From Deltaproteobacteria bacterium (GTDB taxonomy: Bacteria > SAR324 > NAC60-12), in assembly GCA_002685535.1 (NCBI GenBank), contig NYXK01000106.1:19916-66679 (forward strand): a stretch of DNA of 46,764 nucleotides, written 5' to 3'. The notes under the pieces were generated by a model. It was given only the letters and a program-made list of their open reading frames with translations. It searched no databases and had not been told where the DNA came from. This document shows, piece after piece, positions 12,005-23,796 of this stretch. Position 1 is the stretch's first letter, and each line of letters starts with the position of its first letter. Position numbers and translations under genes: made by a program.

Positions 12005-13698
12005 CTGACCTCAATACTTGAATCTGTCTGCTTTCAGCAGACTGATTAGTACGTAGATTCCAAGCGGATGAGACACGTACATTGGCCGGTTCTTCAAGTC
12101 CTTGTTAAGATGGCTGTTCACAACCTATAATATCACGTGATATTGCCTGGATGACAATCGTTATCACATCACATGCCGACACGGCCACGTACATAGTCTG
12201 AGTAGAATAGGATTGAGATTTCTCGCAATCGTACACCAGCTGTAGAGTCTATAGCAGGACTGTGGGTCTTTATGCTTCGCAACTTCCATTCGCTTCCTCT
12301 CCCATACATTCATACTTCATTAGTTTGTGGTGTTTAATGTGCCGGGCTTCGTAGAGAAAACTATCCGCGCTTCTCAGGGTAAGTTCACTCAAAGGTTTAA
12401 TCTGATATCACTGAGCGGCTGCAAGATCTGCTGTCGCTCTGTATTATTGAATACGAGAGCATCACTGATGGTATCTCCACTTAGAGCACGTGACATGTAC
12501 CATCAGCTTTGGAGTTCTGCTATCATGCCTAGTCAGCAATGCTCTCCTGAAGACCAAAGCTTATACGGACTTTTTCTAAGCACCATATTTTATAGCCTTC
12601 TAAGCTCGGGGACGCAGTTTCACAGAAATCAACTTCATCCTTACTCCCGGAGGCAGGTGTCGTTTCTTCTAGGCGAAGAATATAGCTAGGTATCTGTCCC
12701 TTGTGCCTGTAATGACCGAGGAGCTGCATTCTCTTCGCTCATTAATCGGGAACACAATGGAGTCTTTTCACAGACTTGCACTTCGAAACAAGCCGGAAAG
12801 CTGCTATCAAAGCTCTTCTTCCCCTTCAGCTGAAGTCCTTCGTGGCTTGGCATGCAGTAGCGCAGTCAGATATCCGTGCTGTTTGGGTCAGGGCATACGA
12901 GGACGGCGAACTGTCTTTCACTTTCCCTATTTGATTGTGTCGGTACTTGGGAGAAAATGAATGTTTCCTGGTTATGCCCATTATTGGTCAGGAAGTGAAT
13001 CCTATTTTGTTTAGACGAGGATTTATGCAGGTGTTGTCTGTTCGATGTTTTACTGCTGATGTAATACCGACCTAGACACACGCGATTGTACTACATGAAA
13101 TACCATTCGATGTCTATTTTACAATTTCATGTGTTTTGGAAAAACTGAGCTAAAGTCCTGGAACACCCAAGAAGAAATTGAAACTCTTGATAGACTAGGT
13201 CAAAGACACGCTAACATCTAGCGCCATGCTCATGCTTCTCGCATGCGGTCCGCGCAGCCATGCAAGCAGTGATCATTATCCAATTTGCTTCATCCGAGAT
13301 ACTATCGATGCAAGAATTGAAACTTTGTTTATCTTCTAGTCTCTTGTCCCAAGATTTGCACCAATTTTCGGATTGAAGCCATGAAGGTAGCTTCTTCATT
13401 GGTCTCGAAGGAGCCGCACCTTCTCAATCAGCGCGCAGAGGCAATGCCGAGAGAACGAATCGGCTTGAAGCCTTGTGCACAGGCAGGACCAATTGTGTAG
13501 CTTGCTCGACGGAATGTCCTTGGGCGCTTCTCCATGTCATGTCAGCCTACTCGTCAAAAGAAAGTGCTGCCGTCATCTTGGCGGCGGATTCAATGTGACT
13601 ATAAGTACCAGGGTCAGACAGCTGTATCTTCCAGCATTGCTTCAAGTATCTGGTGCTTAATCCGAGCCTTGATACCTTTCAAGTCTGGCTGATTCACC
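12005..13698. other. Intergenic region between deaminase locus and prenyltransferase gene
   Basis: No gene recognised. The minus strand near 12050-12125 holds a short frame (KDLKNRPM) ending at a GTACGT donor-like site, which may be a first exon of the decayed deaminase gene. A CACGTGATATT inverted motif occurs near 12132-12143. The rest looks non-coding, with frames of at most 120 codons lacking motifs. Confidence 0.45.
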
Positions 13699-15221
13699 AT
13701 GGCGAACATGGGTCCCCGTCAAGATAATACGGTCCTGCCAGAACTTCATACAAACTCATCCCTTCAAGATCCCGACCACAGCACATTTCAATCTCAGAAA
13801 GAAACGACAGTGACGTTCGATTCAGCCAACAGCAGTTCAACGGACACTCCAGCAATGTCTCTTCATTCGGCAGAAGTGAGTGATAATTCGACATCGACTA
13901 CCCCAGCCGACGGATCCTTGTCTCCAACAAGAGACTCATTTTGGGAGGGCATAATCACGCCGTTGTTCAAAAGTTTGCTCTCCACTGCTAAGTATCCAGA
14001 GGAAATCCATAAGCAATATACTGTGTTCCTGGAAAAGGTCATTATTCCCGCTCTCGGCCCGAGACCTGATGGCTCCTCGACGTGGACACCACACCTTACC
14101 AAAGAACACTCGCCGTTCGAGCCATCAAGGAATATCCAAGGAGACAAACAGCAAATCAGATTCACGATTGAGCCTGTGGGATCTGAAGCGGGAACGACCT
14201 CTGATGTCTTGAATCAAGAGTACCCACTTTCACTCGTGGACAACTTGGCGACAACAAATCAGTGTCCAAGTCTCGATACCACATGGTGGAAGCACTTTAC
14301 CTCGGAGCTATTTCTGTCTAACTCGGAGACTCTTTCCCTACAGGCACTATCGCCACCAGCGAGAGTCACGCCAACCTGTTTCCTTGCCTTCGATCTGCCC
14401 GCCGAGGACTTTGCACCAATTCTTAAGGCTTACCTATTCCCTCATCGCCGAGCTCTCATGTCCGGAAAAACAACGACTCAGTGTATTATTGACTCGGTAA
14501 AGAGGTTGCATTTGCCAGAAATCTCGGTACTATCAGCTCTGTCCCACATTGAGTCGTTTCTCAACTCCAAACACAGCACAACAGAGCAAGCCCTGGACAG
14601 CAAAGTGATCTCCAACCTTGGTGGCGAAGAACATGGGAAAAGCATTGAGATGATGGCAATCGACTGTATCGATCCATACAAAGCGCGCATCAAACTCTAT
14701 GTCAAAGAGAACGTTGCATCCTTCGAAAATGTGAAGACCATCTACACTCTTGGCGGTCGTCGCTCTGGTGCCGAGATTGACAAAGGCTTGGGAGCGTTCG
14801 AGAAATTTTGGGTAGCTCTATTTGGTGACATGGAGAACACGGAGCTCGAACCAGCTTTCTTGTTCCTTGGTCTCGAGGTCATTCCAGGTGTGGAGATGCC
14901 TGAGGTCAAGCTGTATGTCCCGGCTTGGACCTGTCGCTTCGGGGACGGGGAGATCACTTCTCGACTTGCCAGCTACTTCAAGTCTGAGGGCTGGGCTATT
15001 GGTAGCACTTATGATGATGACTTCCAAAGAATCAGGTGGGTGCTTTCACTCACATCCTCATGACTCTGATGATCAAATGCTGATCATCTCACAGTGGAGC
15101 TACTGAAGAGGCTCGGGCCAAAGCGTCATACACTTACCTTTCGTTCGCCTATTCGTCTAAGAAGGGACCATATGTGACGTTGTACTATTCTCCAAACCTC
15201 TCATCAGTCGGTCCAATCTGA
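13699..15221 (+). CDS. DMATS-type aromatic prenyltransferase
   Basis: Exons 13699-15035 and 15095-15221 join in frame (donor GTGGGT, acceptor CACAG) to give 487 residues. The order of motifs is that of dimethylallyltryptophan synthases: LGPRPDG, then LTKEHSPFEPSRN with Glu141 at the position of the indole-binding catalytic Glu, RFTIEP (Arg154, pyrophosphate clamp), KLYVPAW, and the C-terminal KGPYVTLYYSP. These soluble enzymes move a prenyl group from DMAPP or a longer diphosphate to an aromatic acceptor, often an indole. About 75 Ser/Thr-rich residues precede the catalytic fold, which makes it slightly longer than the usual 420-460. No NRPS, PKS or terpene synthase is in the window, so the acceptor is unknown. 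A convergent MFS transporter lies 353 bp downstream. Confidence 0.9.
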
Positions 15222-15574
15222 AATGCGATGTTAAAACACGCGGGAATTCTGAGCGTCTTGTCGAGGCTGCTTTCGAGCGGATGGTCGGCGATCTTATGCG
15301 TTGCTTCCTTTGTGGGAGAATGAATGATCCAGCAATCTTGACTTTGATGGTCAGAAACAAAGTAAATCAACAAGACAATCATTAAACTTGAACTCAGTTG
15401 CGGAACATCACCAGATCGGTAATTTGGCTCAGTCCGTTTGACGTGCAGATTCATTAACCGAGTGTAATTATTATGTAGGATCTTGATATAAATGCTTGAC
15501 ACTACCTCATTACATTTACTTAGGTACGACCTCAACAGTTTGGACATTTCCCTGTTTTCAGTCAGTATTGAGCA
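15222..15574. other. Convergent 3' intergenic spacer
   Basis: The spacer between the ends of the prenyltransferase and MFS genes is AT-rich and presumably contains both polyadenylation regions. Nothing else is recognised. Confidence 0.5.
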
Positions 15575-17343
15575 CTAGCGGCTAAGTGACAGATGTCTTA
15601 CATCACTATCTCCCTTGGTCTCTTCTTGCGATGCGACTCTGCTCAACTTCTCTTCTGCTCGCAGTGGACCGACACAGACATATTTGCGGAACTTGCGTGC
15701 TGGAACCTTGTGCTCGAACTGATCAAAAGTTAGCAATTCACCCTCAAAATCATGTCCTTCCAAGGGCTCGCTTACCATTTCGTCCATCTCCTCCAATTTT
15801 CGGCCTTTAGCCTCGGGCAAGAAAAAGTAGATCCAGACCGCGGTGACCGTCGCCGATGGGAACCAAATGTAACCGTATCGTGGACCCCAGTTGAGAGCGA
15901 TCGGGTTGATAAAGTATGGAGCCGTGAATTGAGTCAACCAAGCCATGAAGAAGCCGATAGCCGCAGCAAGTCCGAAGGTGTAACTTCGGAGACGCTGAGA
16001 TGGCATCTCGCCACCTGTCAACCAAGCAGATGGTGCAACCATTCCCTGAAAGTATCTGTTAGAATACAAGGTGTAACAGGCAAGGCGAAGGATCTTACAT
16101 TGTAACTGAACATGTACAGCGAGGTAAGAGCTACGATGACTCTTCCAGTGCTTTTGGTTCCAGGATTTTTATCATAAACCACGGCAATGATCAATTGCAG
16201 AACACCACAAACCAACAGACCGGTCATCAACAGGACTCGACGACGACCATATCGGACGACGAACAAAGAATTGATGATCAAGGCCAGCAGACCGATAGTG
16301 GAGAGAACGCAGGACATTCCGAAGGGGTCTGCGACCTTAGCCATGGTGAAGAAGTATGCTTTGTATGCTAGACAATTGTGAGTATGCATTCTAGAGTATT
16401 CAATAGGTCTGGTTTCTCACCGATGATGAACATGGAACCAGTAGCTGCCTGTGAGGTAACTCCTGCAATGGCAACGATTGTCCTCCTCCTGTCAATAGGA
16501 TTTCTGAAACAGTCAATTATTCCGATGCCATTGCTGAGCTCCTTCTCCTTGTTGATAGCAGCCACAATGACAGCCGCCTCGTCTTCCACGTCTGCGCCGT
16601 CGGGCCTTAATCTTGCCAAAGACTTCACCCCTTCCTCGCGGCGATCGTTCAGTAAGAGCCATCTTGGACTTTCTGGGATGAAGAAAAGTGCTACCGTGAG
16701 GAAAGCGGGGATGATATAGATTATGCCGAGTGGGATGAGGTATGCGGACTTTCCAGGTCGCTTAGCGGTAGCCCAATCAACAATGGTTCCGACGAGGGTT
16801 CCCTTCGAGCTATTAGTTTCTGGACTTGAGGAAGAAGTATGAAATACTTACGAACGATGTCCCAAACTGGAATGCAGTCAAGAAGAGACCTCTGTACTTG
16901 GCAGGACTGCTCTCTTGGATGTACAATTGTGCGAAGGTCATGAACAGACCATTTGCCAGACCATTGATGAAGCGACCAACATAAAGCACAATGATGTGCT
17001 CAGTGGTCATCATGATGATATTTGAAATGCAGCACAATATGCAAGCCAGCCATAAACAGTGTCGTCTCCCAAGCTTGATAGCCAGAAAGCCAGCGCCACC
17101 CGAGCTGAGGAATGCGCCGAGGGTCATGAGCGATGAGATGAGTTGCTGGCGCTCAGTGGTGAGGTTCCAACCACTTGGGGTGTTAGGTGCTTCGAATCCA
17201 AAGACTTGCAGGAACCCTTTCATGGCCTGCAATCCGCCAATCAAGCCGAAATCGACTCCATATTGAAATGAGGCTAAAGTGACGACCGCATTTGCGAAGA
17301 AAACCCTGCGGTTTGCGGGAATGGTATCCTTTACCTCCGCCAT
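15575..17343 (-). CDS. MFS transporter, sugar-porter family
   Basis: Four exons, 17343-16852, 16802-16421, 16367-16099 and 16045-15575, join in frame with consensus splice sites and give 537 residues. Sugar-porter signatures are clear: GRFINGLANG in the first half, the PESPRWLL motif before the central loop, YGRRR in the second half, and a terminal LPEAKGRKLEEMDE like the family PETKG motif. About twelve membrane segments are visible. The start at MAEVKDT is chosen because the frame upstream (KQFHLNSKALRRH) looks like leader sequence. Members carry hexoses, polyols, quinate or related solutes by proton symport across the plasma membrane. Substrate unknown. It faces the DMATS gene tail to tail, so a role in a shared pathway is possible but unproven. 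Confidence 0.88.
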
Positions 17344-19656
17344 TGTTGATTCGTGTTGTCGATGTCGTCGAAGCGCTTTCGAGTTCAAGTGGAATTGTTT
17401 GGTCTGAAAGAACAAAACTTGTTGGGACAGTTACTCTATATAGATGATCTGCATTCTAAAGGCACAGGACAGCTTGTCGGCAAATTGGGCGTAAATTCTC
17501 GACATTTGCCGGTCTTTGAGCAGCCAAGAAGCAGTCGTGGGGCCCCAGTATTGAGAAACCCTCCTCCGTATTGGGGATGCATTGCCAAGTATGCAGCCAA
17601 GTGTTGACTTCCTCGACTTGTCAGTAATGATTCCTGGGGACGAGTACTGATTCTCGTTGATAGGCTCGCCTGTGTCTATGTTCTGGAGGCGGCTTGATTC
17701 AGTTCGCCTTCAAAGTGCATTGGGACTTACTCGTGAATGAGAACCTTTGTCGGAAACATCGACAGTGCCGAAACGAGTTCAAGTGAGTCAGGATTAAGGT
17801 TCCACCTAAAGTATTTTCGGCGTCAGGGAATATGTCAACCTACTCGCAAGAGAGTTTGTTATCTGATATAAGGCTTCTTATGTAGATACAGTACTCAGAG
17901 TAGACATGTTTCAATGATATGGTGCACCACAGGATGATTTGATTAACAAGTTCATTCTCCCAAATGACCTGCAGAACCTCTTCCTAGGACTATTAACAAC
18001 TCCAGGGCTGGACGAGGTGCAACGTGGGGCTTGCTTCATAAGGTGGGGCTCAGCGGCCAAGGAGTACTTTTCATTGGCAACGAAGCTTGGATGAATCTTT
18101 TAAGAAGAAGAGACCCTCAAGTGGAGAATCGGCCCCGTAGTTTCCCCAGCTTTATGGAATTTTCATTCGCGGGGTATGCGAAAGATGTCTAACTGCCAAG
18201 CAGGTAGTGAGGGAGGGGGCACATCACGCTCGACGCCACTTTACCCAGCTCGGCTCAATCGCTCCGAAGCTACTATTCGTTGGGATTTGGTATTAACCTG
18301 AGCTATATCAAATAATTGTCACAAATGCTATGATCTCAGACGTGGATACTTCGTGACTGCAAGTCTGAGTACTTGGTACTTCTTGTCATAGTCGGCAATT
18401 GGTTTTGCACAGTCATAAGTCTCATCGATAGTTTCTCTACTGATTGTGCCATCCGGCAATGTTCAGAGATCGGGAATTTGCTTCCATCATAATGGCACCC
18501 AGAGAGAACTTGGCGGACTACCCACGTGGATGTTTTTGCTGTGATACCGAAGAAGGAGAACCAGAGCAGATATCGGATACCCAGTTCTCAGCGAAGGAGA
18601 TGACCAGCCTACCACGCGCTCGGAAGTTCAGACTCGGCCGTATCAAAGATGGCGAAGGATCGAAATCCGAGAGCCGAATGGCAATATCGAATGGACCGCC
18701 ACCTATCCGCCTGCTCCAAATCTCCAAGCGGCTCGGGGAGGATCGACAATGGGGGATGTTGATCCCCAAACCCCAAAGATCGAAAGACCAATGAGATGAG
18801 TTTGCCAATGAAGATCATAGCATTGCTAAGGAACTCATGCCGGGCTGTTGGAACTTCTAAGTTACTGTGAGTCAACAAGTATCCAAATAGCTGGGGAAAA
18901 TAATTTGATATCTTCTCCCGCTGACATTTACTCAACAAGCACCCCGCTCACTTTACACTCTGAGAGAGTGAAATTCTTCCTAGAGGAAAGAATTGAAGCA
19001 CCAAATATTGAAGCACCAAATAGAAGAGTTCGAGCAGCTTCATACTAGTCTTCCCAGCCCGAATTAACCTGGAATCAACTCTACTTATCAAATGACAAGC
19101 TGAGGTCGGGCTGGCTTTTGTTGAAAGCAGGGAAAGCAACAACAAAATTGATGAATGATGATACACGGGCTCCTAATATAATCTTATTTGGCTGTCACTC
19201 CCGGGCAGTAGAGAAAGCATGTATTCAAGATAGCTTTCATAGGCAGCTGCACGACCTTGTTTGTACTTCAATCGCCATCGGCAAGGTGAGTCAGTTGCTC
19301 GCGTTGAACTGACTATCCGCGTGCTCAAATGTATTATTGTTCAGCGGATATGCCATTTTAACAGGCATTTACTGCAGTAGCTTCCACAGACTGGCAGAAT
19401 TACTCGGAAAATGAGCGCGAGTCTTGTGACACCCTATGCATTCATCCTCTTTATCAGCTACCCCGCACTATTCAACGGATGGCAACAGAGTGATTCTAGT
19501 ATTTAAAACGGCTTTAGAAGGCTGATGGTATTAACACTGGTCTGTGGGAATATTCCAGAGATCTCGGCGTCCACACTAGGAACGCAAGCTCAGGAAGACT
19601 TCACTTGATGTAAGGAGTAAGGCACTATTATTGCTCTCTAGAACCCTTCCACCAGA
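17344..19656. other. Long intergenic region (2.3 kb)
   Basis: This contains the MFS promoter and the upstream region of the DUF4360 gene. Opposed frames of about 100-115 codons at 18444-18808 overlap antisense and carry no motif; neither is supported. A perfect 15-bp tandem duplication lies at 18992-19021. ATTTAAAA near 19500-19507 is a distant TATA-like element for the next gene. Confidence 0.45.
18992..19021. repeat. Perfect 15-bp direct duplication
   Basis: ATTGAAGCACCAAAT occurs twice in immediate tandem. It lies in non-coding DNA and is probably a slippage product. Confidence 0.85.
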
Positions 19657-20454
19657 ATGATCGGAATCTTCACTTTACTCTTGGCTGTCTCGCAGGCGGT
19701 TTGCTTGGAGACAGGAGTGAGACAACCCGAAGATCCGAATAGCGAGGAAGTCTTCGTTTCGAACTTTGCTGCAGCAGGCAGCGGATGTCGTGATGGAGCT
19801 ACAGGACTGTCATTTTCGCTTGACCGCAAAAAGTGTGTACTCGCACTGGCTCTGTCCAGTCCCAAGAAGGCTTCTTGGATCAACAAAGCTTACACAGTGT
19901 AGTCTTTCTGTCACATTCGACCGATACCAAGCCCATATTGGTCCTGGTGTTTCTGCCAGCGACAGGCGTCCGTCATGTGATGTAACCATAAACATCACGC
20001 ACCCAGACGACTATCAATATTCGGTTATTCAAACTACATTTCACGGATATGCTGTTCTTGATAGAGGTATGACTGGAGCGATGCAGTCTATTTATTTCTT
20101 CACGAAGCGTAAGTTTCTCGTCCGGCGACCCGCTCTTGGATGCACCTTCACTCGGATGACCATCTCAATTCGATAGAGACTGACGTATACGAAGCCCTGG
20201 AGAACACGACGACTGATGCAAGAATCAGCGGCCCAATCAGCGATATCTTCACGGTCTACAAGCAGGTACCTGAACCTACAATGATCTGGTCTCCGTGCGG
20301 TGTCAACATCTCTCTCGTCATGAGGACAAGGATCACTCTCATCAGCAACACGACGACCACAGATACAGCCGTCTTTCCTGGAACTTTGTATGAGGATAGC
20401 CCAGTAAGCACTACATGGCAGACAAGAATTAGGTGGAGAAGATGTCTAGTATAA
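19657..20454 (+). CDS. Secreted DUF4360-family protein
   Basis: Three exons, 19657-19832, 19903-20108 and 20177-20454 (donors GTGTGT and GTAAGT; acceptors GTGTAG and GATAG), join in frame to 219 residues. Residues 1-16 form a signal peptide (MIGIFTLLLAVSQAVC). The body matches DUF4360: AAGSGC near the start, then LSVTFDRYQAHIGPGVSAS, YQYSVIQTTFHGYAVLD, GAMQSIYFF and WSPCG. These small secreted Cys-containing proteins are common in filamentous fungi, and no activity is established. The C-terminal TWQTRIRWRRCLV lacks family character, so the last splice choice or stop could differ. Confidence 0.75.
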
Positions 20455-20888
20455 TCACGGTCAGGGGCTTTGGTGCTACCAAGCGGCTTCCTTTCTCTTC
20501 TAACATGAAAATCAAAAAATCCATCTTCTGCGATACAATTCCATGGCAGCTCAAGATCATTGCCCAATTAATCGGAAGGAACTGTCTGTTTGAAGCTCGA
20601 AACTGTGAATACCTGGAGCCAAGATAGATAAGATACAGGTCTCAGGGCTTAAACGAGACTGTCGTATTCGGTGCGAGCTCTGCTGCGCATGGAGATACCA
20701 TCCTTTAATTCCGACTGTGCATCCAATTTCACATCCATTAATAGACAGAGAGTCCCAGAAAACGAATCGATTTCTTATTCTGTCAAGAAATCGTTCGACA
20801 TCAACATTCGGGTACCTCGTGAAGAGAAAATTGACAGTCAACAGTGCAAGCGAGGGCTAGCGCTCCACTTTTCAGCATCAGTGCAATT
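20455..20888. other. Intergenic region
   Basis: The 3' flank of the DUF4360 gene and promoter of the hydrolase gene. The minus-strand frame of 94 codons here has no recognisable motif. Nothing else is seen. Confidence 0.45.
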
Positions 20889-21743
20889 ATGTCTTGCACC
20901 GATTGCTTTAGAGGCAGCATCCACGATGGAGAGCCAACGGGCACAGAGGAAATTATCCATGGAGTCCGAACATACATCGCTTCTCCAGATACTGCTGCAT
21001 CAAGTCAATCGACCATTATCTTCGTCACCGACGCGTTCGGCTTCCACCTTGTGAACAGTAAAATTCTCGCCGATATCTACGCCTCGAGAACAGGATTTTG
21101 CGTCCTAGTTCCAGATATTATTCCCGGTGGCGGAGTTCCACTTTCATCGTTGGCACTCATGGAAACGGCGACTGCTCCTGTCGCGTGGTGGAACATCTAC
21201 GGTCAGGTTCGAAGGGTGGTGACCGTTTTGAGAATGATGACAATTTTCATGCCATTTGCCATTCGTACTCGTGGAGTTTTCCCATCACTGCTGGCATATG
21301 CTAGGGCTGTGAAAGCTGACTTGCCTGCTGGGGCAAAGTTGGGGGCTGCGGGATTTTGCTGGGGAGGACTCCAGACCACGAAGCTCACAGAGCAAGCAGC
21401 GATTGTCGGAGGGAGCAAGCCATTAATTGATGCGCATTTCACAGCGCATCCAGCTGGGATGAAACCTCAGCAATTCATTGAGAGCTATCGAAGATTCAAG
21501 GTTCCGCTGAGTATTGCAGTTGGTGATCAGGATTTTGTGCTTTCGAAGGACAATGTTGCCACTATCGAGGCTGGTTTCAGAGAGGAGTACGGAGAGGGCA
21601 AAAACATGTCTTACGAGATCAAACTCTATGCAGGATGCGGACATGGGTTTGCGGTTAGGGCTGACGAGAAGAAGACGGTCGAGAATAAGGGTGCTCAGCA
21701 AGCCACTAGTCAAGCCGTAACATGGTTTAAGAACCTCTTGTGA
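20889..21743 (+). CDS. Dienelactone hydrolase family protein
   Basis: A single exon gives 284 residues. The start is ATG 20889 (MSCTDCFRGSIHDGEPTG), a typical fungal start for this family; the frame extends upstream only through a GTG. The alpha/beta-hydrolase triad is visible: nucleophile Cys157 in GFCWGG, acid in VGDQDF (Asp213 or Asp215) and His252 in GCGHGF. Dienelactone hydrolases open lactones in chloroaromatic or related catabolism, but many fungal cytosolic members have unknown ester or lactone substrates. No catechol dioxygenase lies nearby, so a pathway cannot be assigned. Confidence 0.88.
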   Translation: MSCTDCFRGSIHDGEPTGTEEIIHGVRTYIASPDTAASSQSTIIFVTDAFGFHLVNSKILADIYASRTGFCVLVPDIIPGGGVPLSSLALMETATAPVAWWNIYGQVRRVVTVLRMMTIFMPFAIRTRGVFPSLLAYARAVKADLPAGAKLGAAGFCWGGLQTTKLTEQAAIVGGSKPLIDAHFTAHPAGMKPQQFIESYRRFKVPLSIAVGDQDFVLSKDNVATIEAGFREEYGEGKNMSYEIKLYAGCGHGFAVRADEKKTVENKGAQQATSQAVTWFKNLL

Positions 21744-21957
21744 CCCCGCTGGAAGTGCGATTCTTGTTCTCTTGTTGGATATTATGACACTCGAGACGAC
21801 TTTCCATTATATACTAGAAGGGCTCTCAGGAGCAGATCCTCGTGAGTATTATCGTTCGAGAACTCTGCAGTTGGAACTCTGAGCCTGAGGGGTAATGGAA
21901 GCAATCCAGGGCCTTCAATTTTTGCTCTTCTGCGAAGAAATGTAGTTTATACTTCTT

Positions 21958-22999
21958 TTAGCACTCACTTTGGCTGGACCAAGTTAGCTTGACTATTTGA
22001 CCTTCGCGGCCTCCTATGACTTCAGCTGTGTGCAGCTCTTGCCCCCTAGAATTTCCGAAGTGAGTCAACTTCGGCTCTACCACCAGCTCTGACACTCCTT
22101 CCTTGGCCATTCGGATCTTCTCGTCCACACTCTTGAGGTTCGAGCCCTCGAAAACCAACAAAACTCTACATCGCTGTGTCCCAAAAGCCAGCCACATGTT
22201 AGCTGCTTTCCTTGTCAATTTCTCCACGGTCTGGAAACAAGGCTTTTCTGAAACAATCAAGCTGTCAAGAGTTGTAGTCAGCTGACTTCGTAGCGTCTCC
22301 ATCGTCTACTTGAAGCCTTCTCTCAGTTTTGCTCGCGCGTCCCATTCTGAAGTCGGCTGTTTTAGAGCTTCTTGGCACTCTTTGATAGTGTTGTACCTCC
22401 ATCGTTCTGTCGCAGCGCAGGGGGAGGGCCATCTAGGCCCATCTGTCTTTCTGACAGACTCCGTAAGACTTAGTATTCACGTTTTACAAAGAAAATTGGG
22501 CTTTGGGGCTTGAAGCTTCCGCATGTAATCGTGTGATTTCATCGGAGCGCCGCTTAAACTTCCGCTTCAACTCCTCGTGACGAGAGCGCAATTGGGCCAA
22601 GTCTTCCTGCCATTTGGCTCTCTCGCGCCTGTGACTATCATCTTTGCCTATCTGGACTTGTTGCAGACTGCTGATCTCGCTCTTTAAATACTGGATTCGG
22701 CTGTTTAGTTCTTGTGGAGAAATTTGAAGGGCGTTGAATGGAATATCGCCCGCGATGGTATCAGGGCCTTGGTGAGACGATGCGTGTAATTGATCGTGAT
22801 TTTCTGGATTCGGATATTCATTCTCTGCCTCAGCCTGGGATTCCTCAGGCTCTATATCCTCGGAATTTGCGATACAAGGTGTAAAATGGCTGGTCTGGCC
22901 TACAGTTGTCGATGCTGAAGCATCCTCCCCCTTTCTACCATTAATTCCCTCACTATTGGCTTTCAATTTTCTTCCATCAGACTCCTTCTTTTTCTCGGC
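21958..22999 (-). pseudogene. Coiled-coil protein with internal TAG, unknown function
   Basis: The frame 22999-22488 follows a TTAG acceptor and joins 22432 onward across a 55-bp intron (GTAAAA ... CCTAG). It reads a charged linker, a coiled coil (ELNSRIQYLKSEISSLQQ ... EELKRKFKRRSDEIT) and then WRYNTIKECQEALKQ, up to TAG at 22308-22306. The same frame then stays open for 115 codons to 21958 (METLRSQLTTTLDSL, QRCRVLLVF), which reads as a natural continuation. An exon further upstream, about 23151-23088, ending at a GTGAGT donor (FQAHQIAINKSRTT), may belong to it. Either the protein ends at the TAG, or a nonsense change has split it. No domain family is recognised. Confidence 0.5.
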
Positions 23000-23547
23000 C
23001 TAAGTGCCTTGATTATTTTGTTCATGGTTGTGTGACGAAGTTAAATTTCTGTATCCTTGCAAAGCCATCCAGATTTACTCACTACAAGTTCAAAGGGGAA
23101 TGTAGTCGTCCGACTTTTGTTGATGGCAATTTGATGCGCTTGAAACACTGAAGTTCAATTCAGCCAGGAATTCTTTGAGAGGAGATAGATCTGCTGTATG
23201 TAGCCAAGAGACTTGACATTATCTGACTGATCCACATGATCAACACCATGATCACGTAGGCTGAAAGTTAGCGTTGAGCCTCAATGATAATGCACTGCTA
23301 CCCGAAACCAGGCTTGATGTGTTTTGCTCGGTCACTAAACGAGAAGCCTTGACCTGTAAAATTCTGGAGGGCTGAGCAAACGCCCTCGCCGTCTGGAGGC
23401 AAGGTTGACAAGGACTCCAGTGAGCCTGGTATGTGGTACGCCTGCATCTGTTTGGCAGATGATTAGTTGTTCTTAATGCGATGAATGCCGTAGTGAGACA
23501 AAGCTGCTCCAAACTAATCACTCGACTTCGCGCCTCTTTTTAGCTTT

Positions 23548-23739
23548 GCAAGAAGGCGCCCGGCTTTGCTGAAGTCACAGAGATAGACATCACGGCGACC
23601 CAACTGCTCAACTTTGAGCACAACGAGACAGCCGACCAGCTCCGCAGCCACAAGGAGATTGTCACTTTGACGGACTCACTCAAATCTGTCTCAAGCCGCA
23701 CTCAATTCGTGGTGGTCGTCAACAAACATTCGTAGGGAG
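23548..23739 (+). other. Possible relic exon
   Basis: A plus-strand frame reads KKAPGFAEVTEIDITATQLL through VVVVNKHS before a stop, directly upstream of the decayed coiled-coil gene. The antisense frame (LLVAAELVGCLVVLK) is equally protein-like, so orientation is uncertain and it may be neither. Confidence 0.25.
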
Positions 23740-23796
23740 TTAATCTGCCCATCTTCACAGCAATGTACATCTGACCGATCACATCCATCAATCAGT

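Noticed and set aside
5630-17343. A single biosynthetic cluster linking the GMC oxidoreductase with DMATS and MFS
   Set aside because: About 6 kb containing a decayed deaminase gene separates them and no backbone enzyme is present; only the DMATS-MFS adjacency is worth testing.
18444-18808. Overlapping sense and antisense frames of about 100 codons
   Set aside because: Mutually antisense, no family resemblance, and no supporting splice or promoter signals.
22128-22150. GGTTCGAGCCC, a tRNA T-loop-like string
   Set aside because: No matching acceptor, D-arm or anticodon arm could be built around it, and it lies inside a coding-like frame.
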